This document shows positions 1 to 6,402 of a stretch of 50,257 nucleotides of DNA, in pieces (positions within the stretch are counted from its first letter, which is position 1; the number at the start of each line of letters is the position of its first letter). Position numbers and translations under genes: made by a program. A model generated the notes under the pieces. That model had not been told where the DNA came from and searched no databases. It worked only from the letters and a program-made list of their open reading frames with translations. Source of the DNA: a virus. The stretch is from IMG/VR virus record IMGVR_UViG_3300021090_000030, positions 1-50,257 of that record; one strand, written 5' to 3'.

Positions 1-12
1 AAGAAAATGGCG
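1..12. repeat. Terminal 12-bp direct repeat (circular closure)
   Basis: The first 12 bases are identical to the last 12 (50246-50257). Joining the ends at this overlap keeps the minus-strand resolvase gene in frame and gives it a stop codon that overlaps the next start codon. The simplest reading is a circular or circularly permuted genome map, with the repeat left over from assembly. A true physical terminal repeat of only 12 bp is less likely. Confidence 0.8.
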
Positions 13-429
13 TAGGAAGAACAGACGTGCGTGTCGGTATGCATCTATCTTGTGGGGGCTGCCTGCAACATACTCAAGATCTTTGTCGAGGACTTGTACT
101 CTAGATATGTCTCCTGGTACTTGGTACACTACCTGCTTGGGTTGTACTTGATTGATATAGCACATTGCTTCGATTATGCCGATGACTTGGGAGCTAGGGA
201 AGTCACTGCCTACCTGCTGCATAGCCTTGTGTGGAAAGAGTCTGAAGGCTTCTACAACGATGTAGTCATCTTCTTGGGCTTTCGTAAATATGTGATAGAT
301 GGTTGCTAGCCGTTCGTCCCAATCTATCTCGAACGAGTTCATAATTAGGAAGTCTAAGCCCTTATCGTCGACTGTCATACGACAAAAGCCCGTGACACGA
401 CCTGGATCAAACGCTAGGATATCCGCCAT
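1..429 (-). CDS. RuvC-like Holliday junction resolvase, N-terminal 143 codons (gene crosses the window ends)
   Basis: Seen: from the ATG at 429, preceded by GGAGACCCAA, the frame stays open to position 1. After circular joining it continues at 50245-50213 for ten more codons and a TGA, giving about 153 residues. The N-terminus has the RNase H-fold signature AFDPGRVTGF with D8. A second acidic residue lies in VVEAF (E60) and a C-terminal one in SPHKIDAYRHA (D129), the D-E-D pattern of RuvC/YqgF resolvases. Family role: metal-dependent cutting of four-way junctions, in phages used to debranch DNA before packaging. Its stop overlaps the start of the 48-residue gene at 50220, so the two are probably co-translated. 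The fold call is by motif only. Confidence 0.8.
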   Translation of the reverse strand, partial: MADILAFDPGRVTGFCRMTVDDKGLDFLIMNSFEIDWDERLATIYHIFTKAQEDDYIVVEAFRLFPHKAMQQVGSDFPSSQVIGIIEAMCYINQVQPKQVVYQVPGDISRVQVLDKDLEYVAGSPHKIDAYRHARLFFLRHFL

Positions 430-437
430 TTGGGTCT

Positions 438-478
438 CCAAAAGGGCTTCCCGGCCATTACTGACGTGGGAAGCCCTT
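438..478 (-). terminator. Rho-independent terminator of the 519-974 gene
   Basis: Perfect 11-bp arms AAGGGCTTCCC (442-452) and GGGAAGCCCTT (468-478). On the minus strand the stem is followed by TTTT. The T-run runs directly into the GGAGAC ribosome binding site of the resolvase gene, so terminator and leader are fused. Confidence 0.75.
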
Positions 479-518
479 CTTGTACACTCGGTTCGGCTGA
501 GCCGGTGAGTTACGACGA

Positions 519-974
519 TTATTTCTTGGTCAGCACTCCTGCTAACCCACTGCGTGCTGCAGGCGCTACCGGGACGACTGGTGTGGTGACGGGAGTGTTG
601 AGGGCCTTCGTCTGAGCCTTGCGAGCCTTGCTCTTAGCCTGGTACGCCTTCATCTTATCGTAGTCGTAGCGTTGCTCGAGCTTGATGCCCTGACCTTCCA
701 AGTACTTCTGGACGGCAGCAAGCTTGTCGCCAGTGACGCGGATCACAAACGCCTTGCCAGCCGCACGTTCGCTGGTGTTGCGGACGCGGGGGGTGGACTT
801 GAAAGCCTCGAGGTCTTTCTTCACGAACATGAGGCGGCCTGTCGTATCGCTTGCCGCAAGGGTTCCGGCGCGGTGAAGCGTACGAACCCTCTGTTCGCCC
901 AGCTCCAAGAAGAGAGCTGCTTCCCGAATGTTCATCTGTTCGGGGAATTGGATTTTGGAGATATCGATTGCCAT
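519..974 (-). CDS. Excisionase/MerR-like HTH DNA-binding protein, paralogue A
   Basis: The start at 974 is chosen because AAAGGAG lies six bases upstream; the longer frame to 1010 has no such site. Product is 151 residues. Residues about 13-50 (MNIREAALFLELGEQRVRTL) form a winged-HTH-like helix pair typical of Xis/MerR-type proteins. A strand-helix segment follows (GKAFVIRVTGDKLAAVQKYL) that matches the C-terminal part of the proteins at 2999, 5583 and 6903. The tail is basic and then Ala/Pro-rich. Likely a transcriptional regulator of the accessory arm. The upstream region carries palindromes at 1008-1020 and 1086-1132. Regulatory role is inferred. Confidence 0.8.
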   Translation of the reverse strand: MAIDISKIQFPEQMNIREAALFLELGEQRVRTLHRAGTLAASDTTGRLMFVKKDLEAFKSTPRVRNTSERAAGKAFVIRVTGDKLAAVQKYLEGQGIKLEQRYDYDKMKAYQAKSKARKAQTKALNTPVTTPVVPVAPAARSGLAGVLTKK

Positions 975-1007
975 TGTAGGCTCCTTTTGTTCAGTCAGGT
1001 TTGGGTT

Positions 1008-1020
1008 CACGCTAAGCGTG
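1008..1020. promoter_or_regulatory. Perfect palindrome CACGCTAAGCGTG in the leader of the 519-974 gene
   Basis: Two 6-bp arms around a single central base, downstream of a possible minus-strand -10 (TATAAT, 1042-1047) and upstream of the ribosome binding site. The position fits an operator or a 5' UTR hairpin. No good -35 is visible for the -10. Confidence 0.45.
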
Positions 1021-1085
1021 GACTGATCGAACTATACTTCTATTATAAAGCAATTTGTAGAATTTGCACGAGTTGAATTGTGTGA

Positions 1086-1132
1086 AACTAAAGTTAGTTA
1101 CTACGCCTAAACATAGTACTAAGATTAGTTTC
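1086..1132. promoter_or_regulatory. Paired operator-like sites AACTAA-NN-TTAGTT
   Basis: Site 1 (1086-1099) is a perfect inverted repeat AACTAA-AG-TTAGTT. Site 2 (1117-1130) has one mismatch. The 15-mer ACTAAGATTAGTTTC at 1118-1132 recurs on the other strand at 9137-9151, and a further perfect copy of the dyad lies at 8185-8198. Site 2 overlaps the stop codon of the 1125-1325 gene. Repeated use in intergenic DNA suggests a shared repressor or activator. Confidence 0.55.
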
Positions 1133-1325
1133 CGTCTCCTTTCTCCTCTTTGATGCCGAATATTCGTTTGATTTCTTTTAGCCCAGGATCGTTCTGGTTT
1201 GCTTTGGATACCACTTGTACGTGCTCCAGTATCCAAGTCACAACCTTCCAAATCTGTTGTTGCTTGTAAGCAACGTAGCCTATCGAAAGCAGTAGCAGTA
1301 ACATAGCGATCGCGAGTTCAATCAA
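1125..1325 (-). CDS. Small single-pass membrane protein
   Basis: 66 residues with a strongly hydrophobic N-terminus (ELAIAMLLLLLSIGYVAY) forming one membrane helix. An amphipathic, lysine-rich cytoplasmic tail follows. It starts two bases before the stop codon of the 1327 gene and is read in the same direction, so it is the last gene of that operon. No family recognised. Small membrane proteins like this are common in phage early regions. Confidence 0.65.
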   Translation of the reverse strand: MIELAIAMLLLLLSIGYVAYKQQQIWKVVTWILEHVQVVSKANQNDPGLKEIKRIFGIKEEKGDGN

Positions 1326-1326
1326 T

Positions 1327-1881
1327 TTATTTGCGCTCCAAGTCTATAGATTTTTCCTGCGCTACCTCTTCCATAATATCCAGGAAGTATGACAAGGCAG
1401 GTTTAGGTTTGTGTTTCAAGTCTCTGTGTGACCGTAGCTGGCGGAACAAGCGAATGAGTTCGTGTGGGTACGAATCGGCCAGCGCTCTAGTTTCGGTCCA
1501 CGATACAATCCAGTCCCACGCAACTACCGGATTGTTCTGTAAGTATTCGGTTAGCGTCTTTAGATGTATCTCGATCAAACGACGTCCTAGATCAGGATAG
1601 TGGGGCGTACCGTCCAACGAACGACGGTAGACATGTAGAGTCTTTAGGGTGTATAGGCAACGTTGAGCCCTAAAAGGTCTCTCCTCAAACCTAGCTGAGA
1701 CGAAGTACTCCTTCATAAGACCTAGCGTATCTGGTATGTAGCCCCAGTCGAACTTGCGTTTCAGAATCAACCAACTAGGTACATACACAATTGCATAGGC
1801 AGAATGATTCAGGAAGACCCTCTCCCCTGACCTTCCTGAATCAACAACTGTAATCTTGGAGCCGTGAGCTTTGGTAGACAT
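1327..1881 (-). CDS. Hypothetical phage protein (184 aa)
   Basis: Soluble, with many aromatic and arginine residues and an alpha-helical look in the second half (RRLIEIHLKTLTEYL). No motif I can assign. The start codon overlaps the stop codon of the 1881-2399 gene (TAATG), so the two are translationally coupled. The open frame, coupling and lack of a competing frame support a real gene. Confidence 0.65.
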   Translation of the reverse strand: MSTKAHGSKITVVDSGRSGERVFLNHSAYAIVYVPSWLILKRKFDWGYIPDTLGLMKEYFVSARFEERPFRAQRCLYTLKTLHVYRRSLDGTPHYPDLGRRLIEIHLKTLTEYLQNNPVVAWDWIVSWTETRALADSYPHELIRLFRQLRSHRDLKHKPKPALSYFLDIMEEVAQEKSIDLERK

Positions 1882-2399
1882 TACCTAACAGCTCCGTGGT
1901 TCTCGCCGTTTAGTATGTCATCAGCCTGCCGGTCGGCTATAGCGTTCTCAAGATAACGGGTTGTCATCTCAAGGACTTCGGTAGCCCACGAGTACATATC
2001 TGCCCCTTCCTCTGCAAAGTAGCCGTACTGCATCAAAGTAACAATTTCTTGGTCTGTGAGGCCTGCCGTTATATCAAGGTAACCTGTTGTCTGCTGACCG
2101 TATGACACAACCTTCTTATGTAGGATTCCCGCCTTTGGAAATGCAATAGGGTTGTCAACGTGCACCATCGTCCAATCGGTACGGATGCCTGACTTGAATG
2201 CGGGAGGAGTATAGCCAAGTTTGCACAGGGCGTGAATTTGCTCCAATACAGGGTCGTGCAGGATAATGGACGACGGATTCCCTGCCTTTACAACAATAAT
2301 CGCAGGGTCACTCGTCATCAAATGAAAAACGGGGGCTTCGTCGCTCTGCAATCCCTTTGAAAGAGGTGAGTCGTTTCCCCATACATAGTAGTGTGTCAT
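1881..2399 (-). CDS. Hypothetical phage protein (172 aa)
   Basis: Begins MTHYYVWGNDSPLSKG; no membrane segment or recognised motif. The central part is beta-rich (PAIIVVKAGNPSSIIL) and the C-terminal third is acidic and helical. An AAAGGAG lies just upstream. Its ATG overlaps the TGA of the small membrane gene at 2396-2530. Function unknown. Confidence 0.65.
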   Translation of the reverse strand: MTHYYVWGNDSPLSKGLQSDEAPVFHLMTSDPAIIVVKAGNPSSIILHDPVLEQIHALCKLGYTPPAFKSGIRTDWTMVHVDNPIAFPKAGILHKKVVSYGQQTTGYLDITAGLTDQEIVTLMQYGYFAEEGADMYSWATEVLEMTTRYLENAIADRQADDILNGENHGAVR

Positions 2400-2530
2400 T
2401 TTGATTCTCCTTTGTCATCGTATTTTCCGTTCATGATTCCTTCCCAGTCCCAATTGGTTGGTTTCTTGTCAGTCAACCTGACTAGGATGAGGATGATAAT
2501 GATTATGGTGCCTGCTGCTATAATTGACAT
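2396..2530 (-). CDS. Small membrane protein (44 aa)
   Basis: Found by reading the minus strand. ATG at 2530 is preceded by AAAAAGGAGTCAGT, a good ribosome binding site, and the TGA at 2396 overlaps the next start (ATGA). The product starts MSIIAAGTIIIIILILV, a single membrane helix with N-terminus outside, then a charged tail with NWDWEG. Tight coupling on its 3' side and a strong site support a genuine small gene. Function unknown. Confidence 0.7.
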   Translation of the reverse strand: MSIIAAGTIIIIILILVRLTDKKPTNWDWEGIMNGKYDDKGESK

Positions 2531-2542
2531 ACTGACTCCTTT

Positions 2543-2755
2543 TTAGTTGTCTAAGTCAGCCATGTCGTCCATGGCTGCCGTAAAGTCTCGTGTGCCGTCT
2601 GACAAATCGTCGCCCACATTAGAGTCAATGGACATGAGGCGCCGTCCTGTCTTGGGCCTTGTCTTGGTAATGAAGAGGTATGTGGCGATAGCAGTTCCAA
2701 CAATCACTACTGGGTAGCATATGATTGAAAGAACTACCATCTCCATGAGGGTCAT
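2543..2755 (-). CDS. Small membrane protein (70 aa)
   Basis: One long hydrophobic stretch (MVVLSIICYPVVIVGTAIAT) spans residues about 6-28, followed by a KTRPKTGRR positive patch and an acidic tail (DDLSDG, DDMADLD). The positive-inside rule places the tail in the cytoplasm. The start overlaps the stop codon of the 2752 gene (ATGA). No family assigned. Confidence 0.6.
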   Translation of the reverse strand: MTLMEMVVLSIICYPVVIVGTAIATYLFITKTRPKTGRRLMSIDSNVGDDLSDGTRDFTAAMDDMADLDN

Positions 2756-3030
2756 GGACGGTATGCCCAGTATCCGATAACTAGGCCGCCACTCTTTCTG
2801 AAAGCATTCATGGCACCATTCTCATAGACTTCTATCGTGCCAATGTACTCTCCATCGCTTACTCCCATACGCCACTCAGACAACGTTGCTTTGTGGTCCT
2901 CACTCAAATGTTCCCAAACAACCTTAGAAATGCCGGCTGCCAAACACTTGACGCCACGAACACCCTCGTTTAGGAAGGCTCGATTGGCGAATTGGTTATC
3001 ACTCGTCTTCTGGTATGTTGTTGTGGCCAT
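2752..3030 (-). CDS. Hypothetical phage protein (92 aa)
   Basis: Soluble, no recognised motif. AAAGGAG lies nine bases upstream of the ATG at 3030. The gene overlaps the end of the HTH gene at 2999 by 32 bases in another frame. Beta-rich C-terminus (GTIEVYENGAMNAF, GLVIGYWAY). Confidence 0.6.
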   Translation of the reverse strand: MATTTYQKTSDNQFANRAFLNEGVRGVKCLAAGISKVVWEHLSEDHKATLSEWRMGVSDGEYIGTIEVYENGAMNAFRKSGGLVIGYWAYRP

Positions 3031-3373
3031 TGAGATACGCTCCTTTCAGGGTTGACGGTAGTATGGTACCAGCCACAATCTTCAGTTGTTCTAGATCGGA
3101 CGTGTACATAACTTCTTTCATGAGCCGGACCTCTTCAGGACTTGCGTAGAAGAACCACTTAGCCCTTCCATCATCACGTCGTGAAGCACGTCGATTATCT
3201 CGGTTGGCAAATTGGTCAAGCGCCTTCTTTGATATCATATGCTTCATGACACGTGAGCCTTTGAAGGTCGGCTCCATTGTGCTCGGTAGGTCACCCATAC
3301 GTATGGCCGTACGTACCCAGGCTTCCGTTACCTTTAGCTCTTTGGCTGCTTGCGGGATCGTGAACTTAGTCAT
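2999..3373 (-). CDS. Excisionase-like HTH DNA-binding protein, paralogue B
   Basis: 124 residues. The N-terminal 40 residues (TIPQAAKELKVTEAWVRTAI) are a typical Xis-type HTH. The block RRASRRDDGRAKWFFYASPEE (residues about 65-84) aligns with REDGRNKFVLYMNADE of the proteins at 5583 and 6903. Family knowledge: such HTH proteins bind short direct repeats and control phage promoters or recombination. Start overlaps the stop of the upstream gene (ATGA) with GAGG upstream. No integrase is present, so a regulatory role is more likely than excision. Confidence 0.8.
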   Translation of the reverse strand: MTKFTIPQAAKELKVTEAWVRTAIRMGDLPSTMEPTFKGSRVMKHMISKKALDQFANRDNRRASRRDDGRAKWFFYASPEEVRLMKEVMYTSDLEQLKIVAGTILPSTLKGAYLNGHNNIPEDE

Positions 3374-3690
3374 CGAACCTCGTCTGGTATGATAGTAACT
3401 TCGTTACGTGGGACAATAAGATAATCAAAGTCGTCGGAGTATATGTAGGCCCAGTCAGCCACCAACACTTCGCCGTTCTTGATGGCTATTGCGTAGCCGA
3501 ACATCTCTTCGTCTGGGTGTTCAGGGTGCTTGAACCTGACACGGTCGTGCATAACTATATGCTCGCCGTTAGGCTGTTCATCTTCGAGGTATGGCCACAA
3601 CGTAACTCTACAGCCGTCGTAGTCTTCTGGTATGTCAATGGGCTCAGGTATTAAGAACGCCTGTACCTCTTCGGGAGTTGCTTGTCTCAT
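3370..3690 (-). CDS. Hypothetical acidic phage protein (106 aa)
   Basis: Start taken at 3690, one base after the preceding stop and with GAGGTGG upstream; an alternative ATG at 3714 would overlap the previous gene. The protein is acidic and Pro/Asp/Glu-rich with several beta-strand-like stretches (HDRVRFKHPE, GYAIAIKNGEVLVADWAY), as in small one-domain beta-barrels. No family assigned. Confidence 0.6.
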   Translation of the reverse strand: MRQATPEEVQAFLIPEPIDIPEDYDGCRVTLWPYLEDEQPNGEHIVMHDRVRFKHPEHPDEEMFGYAIAIKNGEVLVADWAYIYSDDFDYLIVPRNEVTIIPDEVR

Positions 3691-3691
3691 G

Positions 3692-3994
3692 TTACCACCT
3701 CGCCACTTCTGCATAGAACGACCTTTCGATGTTGCGTAACGCCATCACTGCGATCTTCTCGCACAGGGCGTAATACTCAGCATCATCGTCGTCGATTGGG
3801 GCTTTGCGTCCTAAGATGCTACAGGCCATCTTACCAATAGGGTGGCTGACGCTGAAGTCTAACTGATGACGGTTCAGCGCGTCACTCTTCATTGCTTCGA
3901 ACAATGGTATCGCTACTTGTTTGATTAGACGAATGTTAGGTACCATGCTCAGCAATTCGTGCATATGTTTTGTGTCTGGGGTTTTGGTTGGCAT
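3692..3994 (-). CDS. Hypothetical phage protein (100 aa)
   Basis: Mainly helical, no motif recognised. It lies between the KGG-type protein and the 3370 gene in one leftward operon with gaps of only a few bases. A stretch DDDDAEYYALCEKIAVMAL forms a likely amphipathic helix. Confidence 0.55.
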   Translation of the reverse strand: MPTKTPDTKHMHELLSMVPNIRLIKQVAIPLFEAMKSDALNRHQLDFSVSHPIGKMACSILGRKAPIDDDDAEYYALCEKIAVMALRNIERSFYAEVARW

Positions 3995-4000
3995 GTTATA

Positions 4001-4192
4001 TTACCTTATGGCAACGATCTTGCCGGTCACCCGGTCGACCATTGCATATTGGGATTCATTTACCGGCTTCAGGCTGTACAGCTCCCAAGTCTTCTTGGCA
4101 CCCTCTTTGCCTATCTCGCTCATGTGCTCAACGCCATGTTTGGCCACTGTGGCTTTGCCGCCTTTTTGGCCTGCTTTCTGTTTCGCGTTCAT
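4001..4192 (-). CDS. KGG-repeat-like small protein (63 aa)
   Basis: The N-terminal half carries a KGG/GsiB-type signature: KAGQKGGKATVAKHG followed by IGKEGAKKTWELY. Proteins with this hydrophilic Gly-Lys repeat occur as stress-induced proteins in bacteria and as small phage proteins. Their biochemical role is poorly known. The start overlaps the stop of the upstream gene (ATGA). The C-terminus (QYAMVDRVTGKIVAI) looks like a beta-hairpin. Confidence 0.65.
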   Translation of the reverse strand: MNAKQKAGQKGGKATVAKHGVEHMSEIGKEGAKKTWELYSLKPVNESQYAMVDRVTGKIVAIR

Positions 4193-4440
4193 TTGAGTCC
4201 CTCACTGAAGTGTTCTATTTCTTTGTCGTCTTTGTAGACCGTAGTTGATACGGACATCTCTTCGACCTCGACTGTTGTCAGTTCGGCTCTGAAGTCTGTA
4301 TGCGTGACGATAGCGTCGTTGTACTGGTCAACTGACACCGTATGAATGACGATGTCAAACAAATCTAGGTTGGCACCCCACTGTTCTGCCTCGTCATACA
4401 GCTTGTCGAGGGCCTCGTGCATTGCCGCAGTTGCTTTCAT
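4189..4440 (-). CDS. Hypothetical acidic protein (83 aa)
   Basis: Helical N-terminus (AMHEALDKLYDEAEQWG) and then a beta-rich, acidic second half. AGGAGACAATT precedes the ATG, which overlaps the stop of the HTH gene at 4437. Second gene of the operon driven by the promoter at 4773-4801. Function unknown. Confidence 0.6.
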   Translation of the reverse strand: MKATAAMHEALDKLYDEAEQWGANLDLFDIVIHTVSVDQYNDAIVTHTDFRAELTTVEVEEMSVSTTVYKDDKEIEHFSEGLK

Positions 4441-4742
4441 AATTGTCTCCTATTTCGTTCGCTGTCCATCTGGACGGCAAACACTAAATGGCCGTTGTCG
4501 TTACGGCTACCTTCTTCTACCCAGTGCGCCACACCTTCAGGGGTAATGCGTTTCAAATGTTTTGGATAGTGGTTCGCGAATAAAATTAGTTCGGCACCTA
4601 GTATCTTATGATATACTAGACTGCTGTGATACTCTTTCTCAGTCTTTAGTTTGCCATTCTTTATCCAACGTAGCACTGCAGCCCTGTCTCGGCCTACAAT
4701 GTTTGCTACTTCTTGAACGGTGTACAAAGTACCTGATGACAT
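4437..4742 (-). CDS. HTH_17-type DNA-binding protein, first gene of a leftward operon
   Basis: 101 residues. The opening TLYTVQEVANIVGRDRAAVL is a clear helix-turn-helix of the MerR/excisionase type, followed by the wing-like KNGKLKTEKEYHSS. It is the first gene after the strong promoter at 4773-4801, whose spacer is a perfect 22-bp dyad. The protein may therefore control its own operon (inference). It lacks the DGR-K-Y block of paralogues A-D, so it is a separate lineage. Confidence 0.75.
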   Translation of the reverse strand: MSSGTLYTVQEVANIVGRDRAAVLRWIKNGKLKTEKEYHSSLVYHKILGAELILFANHYPKHLKRITPEGVAHWVEEGSRNDNGHLVFAVQMDSERNRRQL

Positions 4743-4772
4743 GTGTCCCTTTCTGTTATTTATGATACTATA

Positions 4773-4801
4773 ATTATAAATTACGTTTACGTAATTTACA
4801 A
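4773..4801 (-). promoter_or_regulatory. Sigma-70-type promoter with a 22-bp palindromic operator between -35 and -10
   Basis: On the minus strand: TTGTAA (4796-4801), a 17-bp spacer, TATAAT (4773-4778). The spacer and edges form the perfect inverted repeat TAAATTACGT-AA-ACGTAATTTA (4777-4798). A dimeric regulator bound there would block RNA polymerase directly. The promoter faces the 4742-519 leftward gene block. Confidence 0.75.
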
Positions 4802-5029
4802 GATAGCTCTTTTTGTCTTTCTTAGATACATGATCATATACGATGATTTGACAAACTGTATTGTGTTGTTGTTGTTGTATTAGTATTCTGTATTTTCCTA
4901 AAAATTCTGCCCCGTTGTAGATAAGCGTTATATCTTTGTAATATACTCATATCTCGTACGGGGCCAAAAATAGATAAATAAAATACAAGAATCCTACTGA
5001 ATACACAAACACAAACACAACACAAGTGT
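4802..5029. other. AT-rich non-coding gap with a large-loop hairpin
   Basis: About 280 bases without a convincing gene lie between 4802 and 5080. It includes a GTT/GTA-rich stretch (4861-4880) and 7-bp perfect arms GCCCCGT (4909-4915) and ACGGGGC (4958-4964) around a 42-base AT-rich loop. On the minus strand the stem is followed by AGAATTTTT. It could be a terminator or a small structured RNA; I cannot decide. Confidence 0.4.
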
Positions 5030-5063
5030 AAAAATGGCCGGACGACCGTCATGCACGTCGTCC
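5030..5063 (-). terminator. Rho-independent terminator after the 5081 gene
   Basis: 7-bp perfect stem GGACGAC (5040-5046) / GTCGTCC (5057-5063) with a 10-base loop. On the minus strand it is followed, four bases on, by TTTTT (5030-5034). It lies just past the stop at 5081. Confidence 0.65.
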
Positions 5064-5080
5064 CTGCCCGCCGGTCGCCG

Positions 5081-5290
5081 TTAGTCTACGAACGCCTCGC
5101 CAATGAAGACTCGCCGCCCGGAGACCAAGCTAGTGAACTCGACCGCCCTGACTTGCTTCGTGACATGCTCGCCGTCCTCAATATGGCTGACGTAGAGTAC
5201 GATCACTTCATAGTTCTTGCCGACCGTCATTCTCTTACACCGTTCCAGTAGCTCCGTATCTGACGGGCCACTACGTTCAGACTTGGACAT
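5081..5290 (-). CDS. Hypothetical phage protein (69 aa)
   Basis: MSKSERSGPSDTELLERC followed by a beta-rich region (NYEVIVLYVSHIEDGEHV). GGAG lies seven bases before the ATG and a terminator follows the stop, so it is likely a real gene at the end of an operon. Function unknown. Confidence 0.6.
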   Translation of the reverse strand: MSKSERSGPSDTELLERCKRMTVGKNYEVIVLYVSHIEDGEHVTKQVRAVEFTSLVSGRRVFIGEAFVD

Positions 5291-5343
5291 GTTGACACTC
5301 CTTCGTGAGTCCGGCCAACGGACTTCACACTAAAGCCCCTGTG

Positions 5344-5493
5344 CTACCGTCCGCAAGGGCCGCCAGGCAAACAACCGTTCAGCGAGCCCAGTATCCACGA
5401 GCCGTCTTCGAACAATGTAATGTGTGGAGCGACGAGGACAATTGTTGCGGCTAAGAGGATTATAACGAGCCAAAACGCTACTCTGTTCTTCAT
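5344..5493 (-). CDS. Small membrane or secreted protein (49 aa)
   Basis: ATG at 5493 follows AAAGGAGATATC, a strong ribosome binding site. The product opens with KNR and a hydrophobic helix (VAFWLVIILLAATIVLV). It ends with a Cys/Gly/Pro-rich tail (NGCLPGGPCGR) whose two cysteines could form a disulphide outside the membrane. No family recognised. Confidence 0.65.
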   Translation of the reverse strand: MKNRVAFWLVIILLAATIVLVAPHITLFEDGSWILGSLNGCLPGGPCGR

Positions 5494-5532
5494 GATATCT
5501 CCTTTCCTGATTCATCTTGTTAGTAAACCACG

Positions 5533-5565
5533 AATACCATCGAGCCTTGTTGACTCGATGGTATT
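5533..5565 (-). terminator. Stem-loop after the 5583 HTH gene
   Basis: Perfect 12-bp arms AATACCATCGAG (5533-5544) and CTCGATGGTATT (5554-5565) with a 9-base loop, 18 bases past the stop codon. The U-tract is weak (CGTGGTTT), but the position fits a terminator. Confidence 0.6.
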
Positions 5566-5582
5566 GGTAGCGCCTAACGATA

Positions 5583-5945
5583 TTACTCGATGGCGGCTTC
5601 GGTCTTCACGTTCGCGCGTGCGACGATGCCGGTGAAGGAACCTTCTGCGATCAAGTTCCGAAGGGCATCAGCCTCATCAGCGTTCATGTAGAGCACGAAC
5701 TTGTTGCGGCCGTCTTCTCGACGGGTGTGGCTGGCTGCAGCTGAGCGCCAGGCTTCGAAAGCCTCGACGGTGAACTCGCGCCGCAGCGTCTTGCTGTTCT
5801 CGGCTACAGGGACGAGCTGGCTGACCAGTGCGCCACTGCGAATCGCCTTACGAATGTATAGCGCGCTCAGACCACTCAGCGCGACGGCTGAAGCTATGGT
5901 CAGGTTGGCCTCATTGGCCTCGGATACTGCGTTCTTCTTGGACAT
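5583..5945 (-). CDS. Excisionase-like HTH protein, paralogue C
   Basis: Start at 5945 is set by AAAAAAGGAGACAACA; the longer frame to 6023 lacks a site. 120 residues. HTH in residues about 15-40 (ASAVALSGLSALYIRKAI). The C-terminal block HTRREDGRNKFVLYMNADEA is nearly identical to that of the 6903 protein and resembles a ribbon-helix-helix strand plus helix. Probably a dimeric DNA-binding regulator. It is preceded by a promoter at 6125-6152 and the 14-bp inverted repeat at 6176-6217, and is followed by its own stem-loop, so it looks monocistronic. Confidence 0.8.
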   Translation of the reverse strand: MSKKNAVSEANEANLTIASAVALSGLSALYIRKAIRSGALVSQLVPVAENSKTLRREFTVEAFEAWRSAAASHTRREDGRNKFVLYMNADEADALRNLIAEGSFTGIVARANVKTEAAIE

Positions 5946-6124
5946 TGTTGTCTCCTTTTTTGTTGCCGGCATGAGCGGACCGGTGGCCGTTTGGGTCGAT
6001 CTTCTGCCCAGACGGCGCTTCAATACTTTTACGAAGCTGACGCATCATGATGCGCGTGTTCAATAAGACATTGAAACGCCGCTTGGAAAGAAGATGTATT
6101 TGGTTGGTAACGTTCTATGTTATT

Positions 6125-6152
6125 ATTATATAACATCTACAAGAATATTGAA
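6125..6152 (-). promoter_or_regulatory. Candidate promoter of the 5583-5945 regulator gene
   Basis: Minus strand: TTCAAT (6147-6152), 16-bp spacer, TATAAT (6125-6130). The -35 is weak. Directly upstream is a half site ACGTGAC and then the 6176-6217 inverted repeat, suggesting regulator-dependent activity. Confidence 0.5.
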
Positions 6153-6175
6153 CGTGACAAAAGTACCATTTTTTA

Positions 6176-6217
6176 CGTGACGTTTGTTCCGTAGCTGATG
6201 GATGAACAAACGTCACG
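6176..6217. repeat. 14-bp inverted repeat carrying the CGTGACGTTTGTTC motif
   Basis: Perfect arms CGTGACGTTTGTTC (6176-6189) and its complement GAACAAACGTCACG (6204-6217) with a 14-base spacer. The same core occurs twice as direct repeats at 7313-7354. No U-tract follows on either strand, so an operator is more likely than a terminator. Confidence 0.7.
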
Positions 6218-6227
6218 CATATTATGG

Positions 6228-6401
6228 TTAGTCTTCCTTGGATTCTGCGTATAGGCGTACGTCGGTAAGGAGGTCTTGGGCATCATCGAAATCCCACCAA
6301 TACTCCTCGCCTTCCTGATGTTCACATTCCGCAATGTACTCCTCAGCTAGGGAGGCAGGAAAGTTTTTTCGTACAAGGGCTAACGCCGCGTTGCGTTCCA
6401 T
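6228..6401 (-). CDS. Small acidic protein (57 aa)
   Basis: Start at 6401 follows AAGGTGTAAC and lies one base past the stop of the 6403 gene. The upstream part of the longer frame is out-of-frame sequence of that gene. Product MERNAALALVRKNFPASLAE... is helical with an acidic aromatic middle (EGEEYWWDFDDAQDLL). Function unknown. Confidence 0.6.
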   Translation of the reverse strand: MERNAALALVRKNFPASLAEEYIAECEHQEGEEYWWDFDDAQDLLTDVRLYAESKED

Positions 6402-6402
6402 G

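Noticed and set aside
1-12. True direct terminal repeats of a linear genome
   Set aside because: Twelve bases is very short and a gene continues across the joint; an assembly overlap of a circular map is simpler.
31-508. Plus-strand frames at the start of the window
   Set aside because: They lie opposite the RuvC-like gene, which has clear catalytic motifs and continues across the ends.
975-1010. Longer start for the 519 HTH gene at 1010
   Set aside because: AAAGGAG lies directly before the internal ATG at 974, while 1010 has none.
6176-6217. Rho-independent terminator at the 14-bp inverted repeat
   Set aside because: No U-tract follows on either strand and the arm sequence is shared with promoter-side direct repeats, so an operator is favoured.
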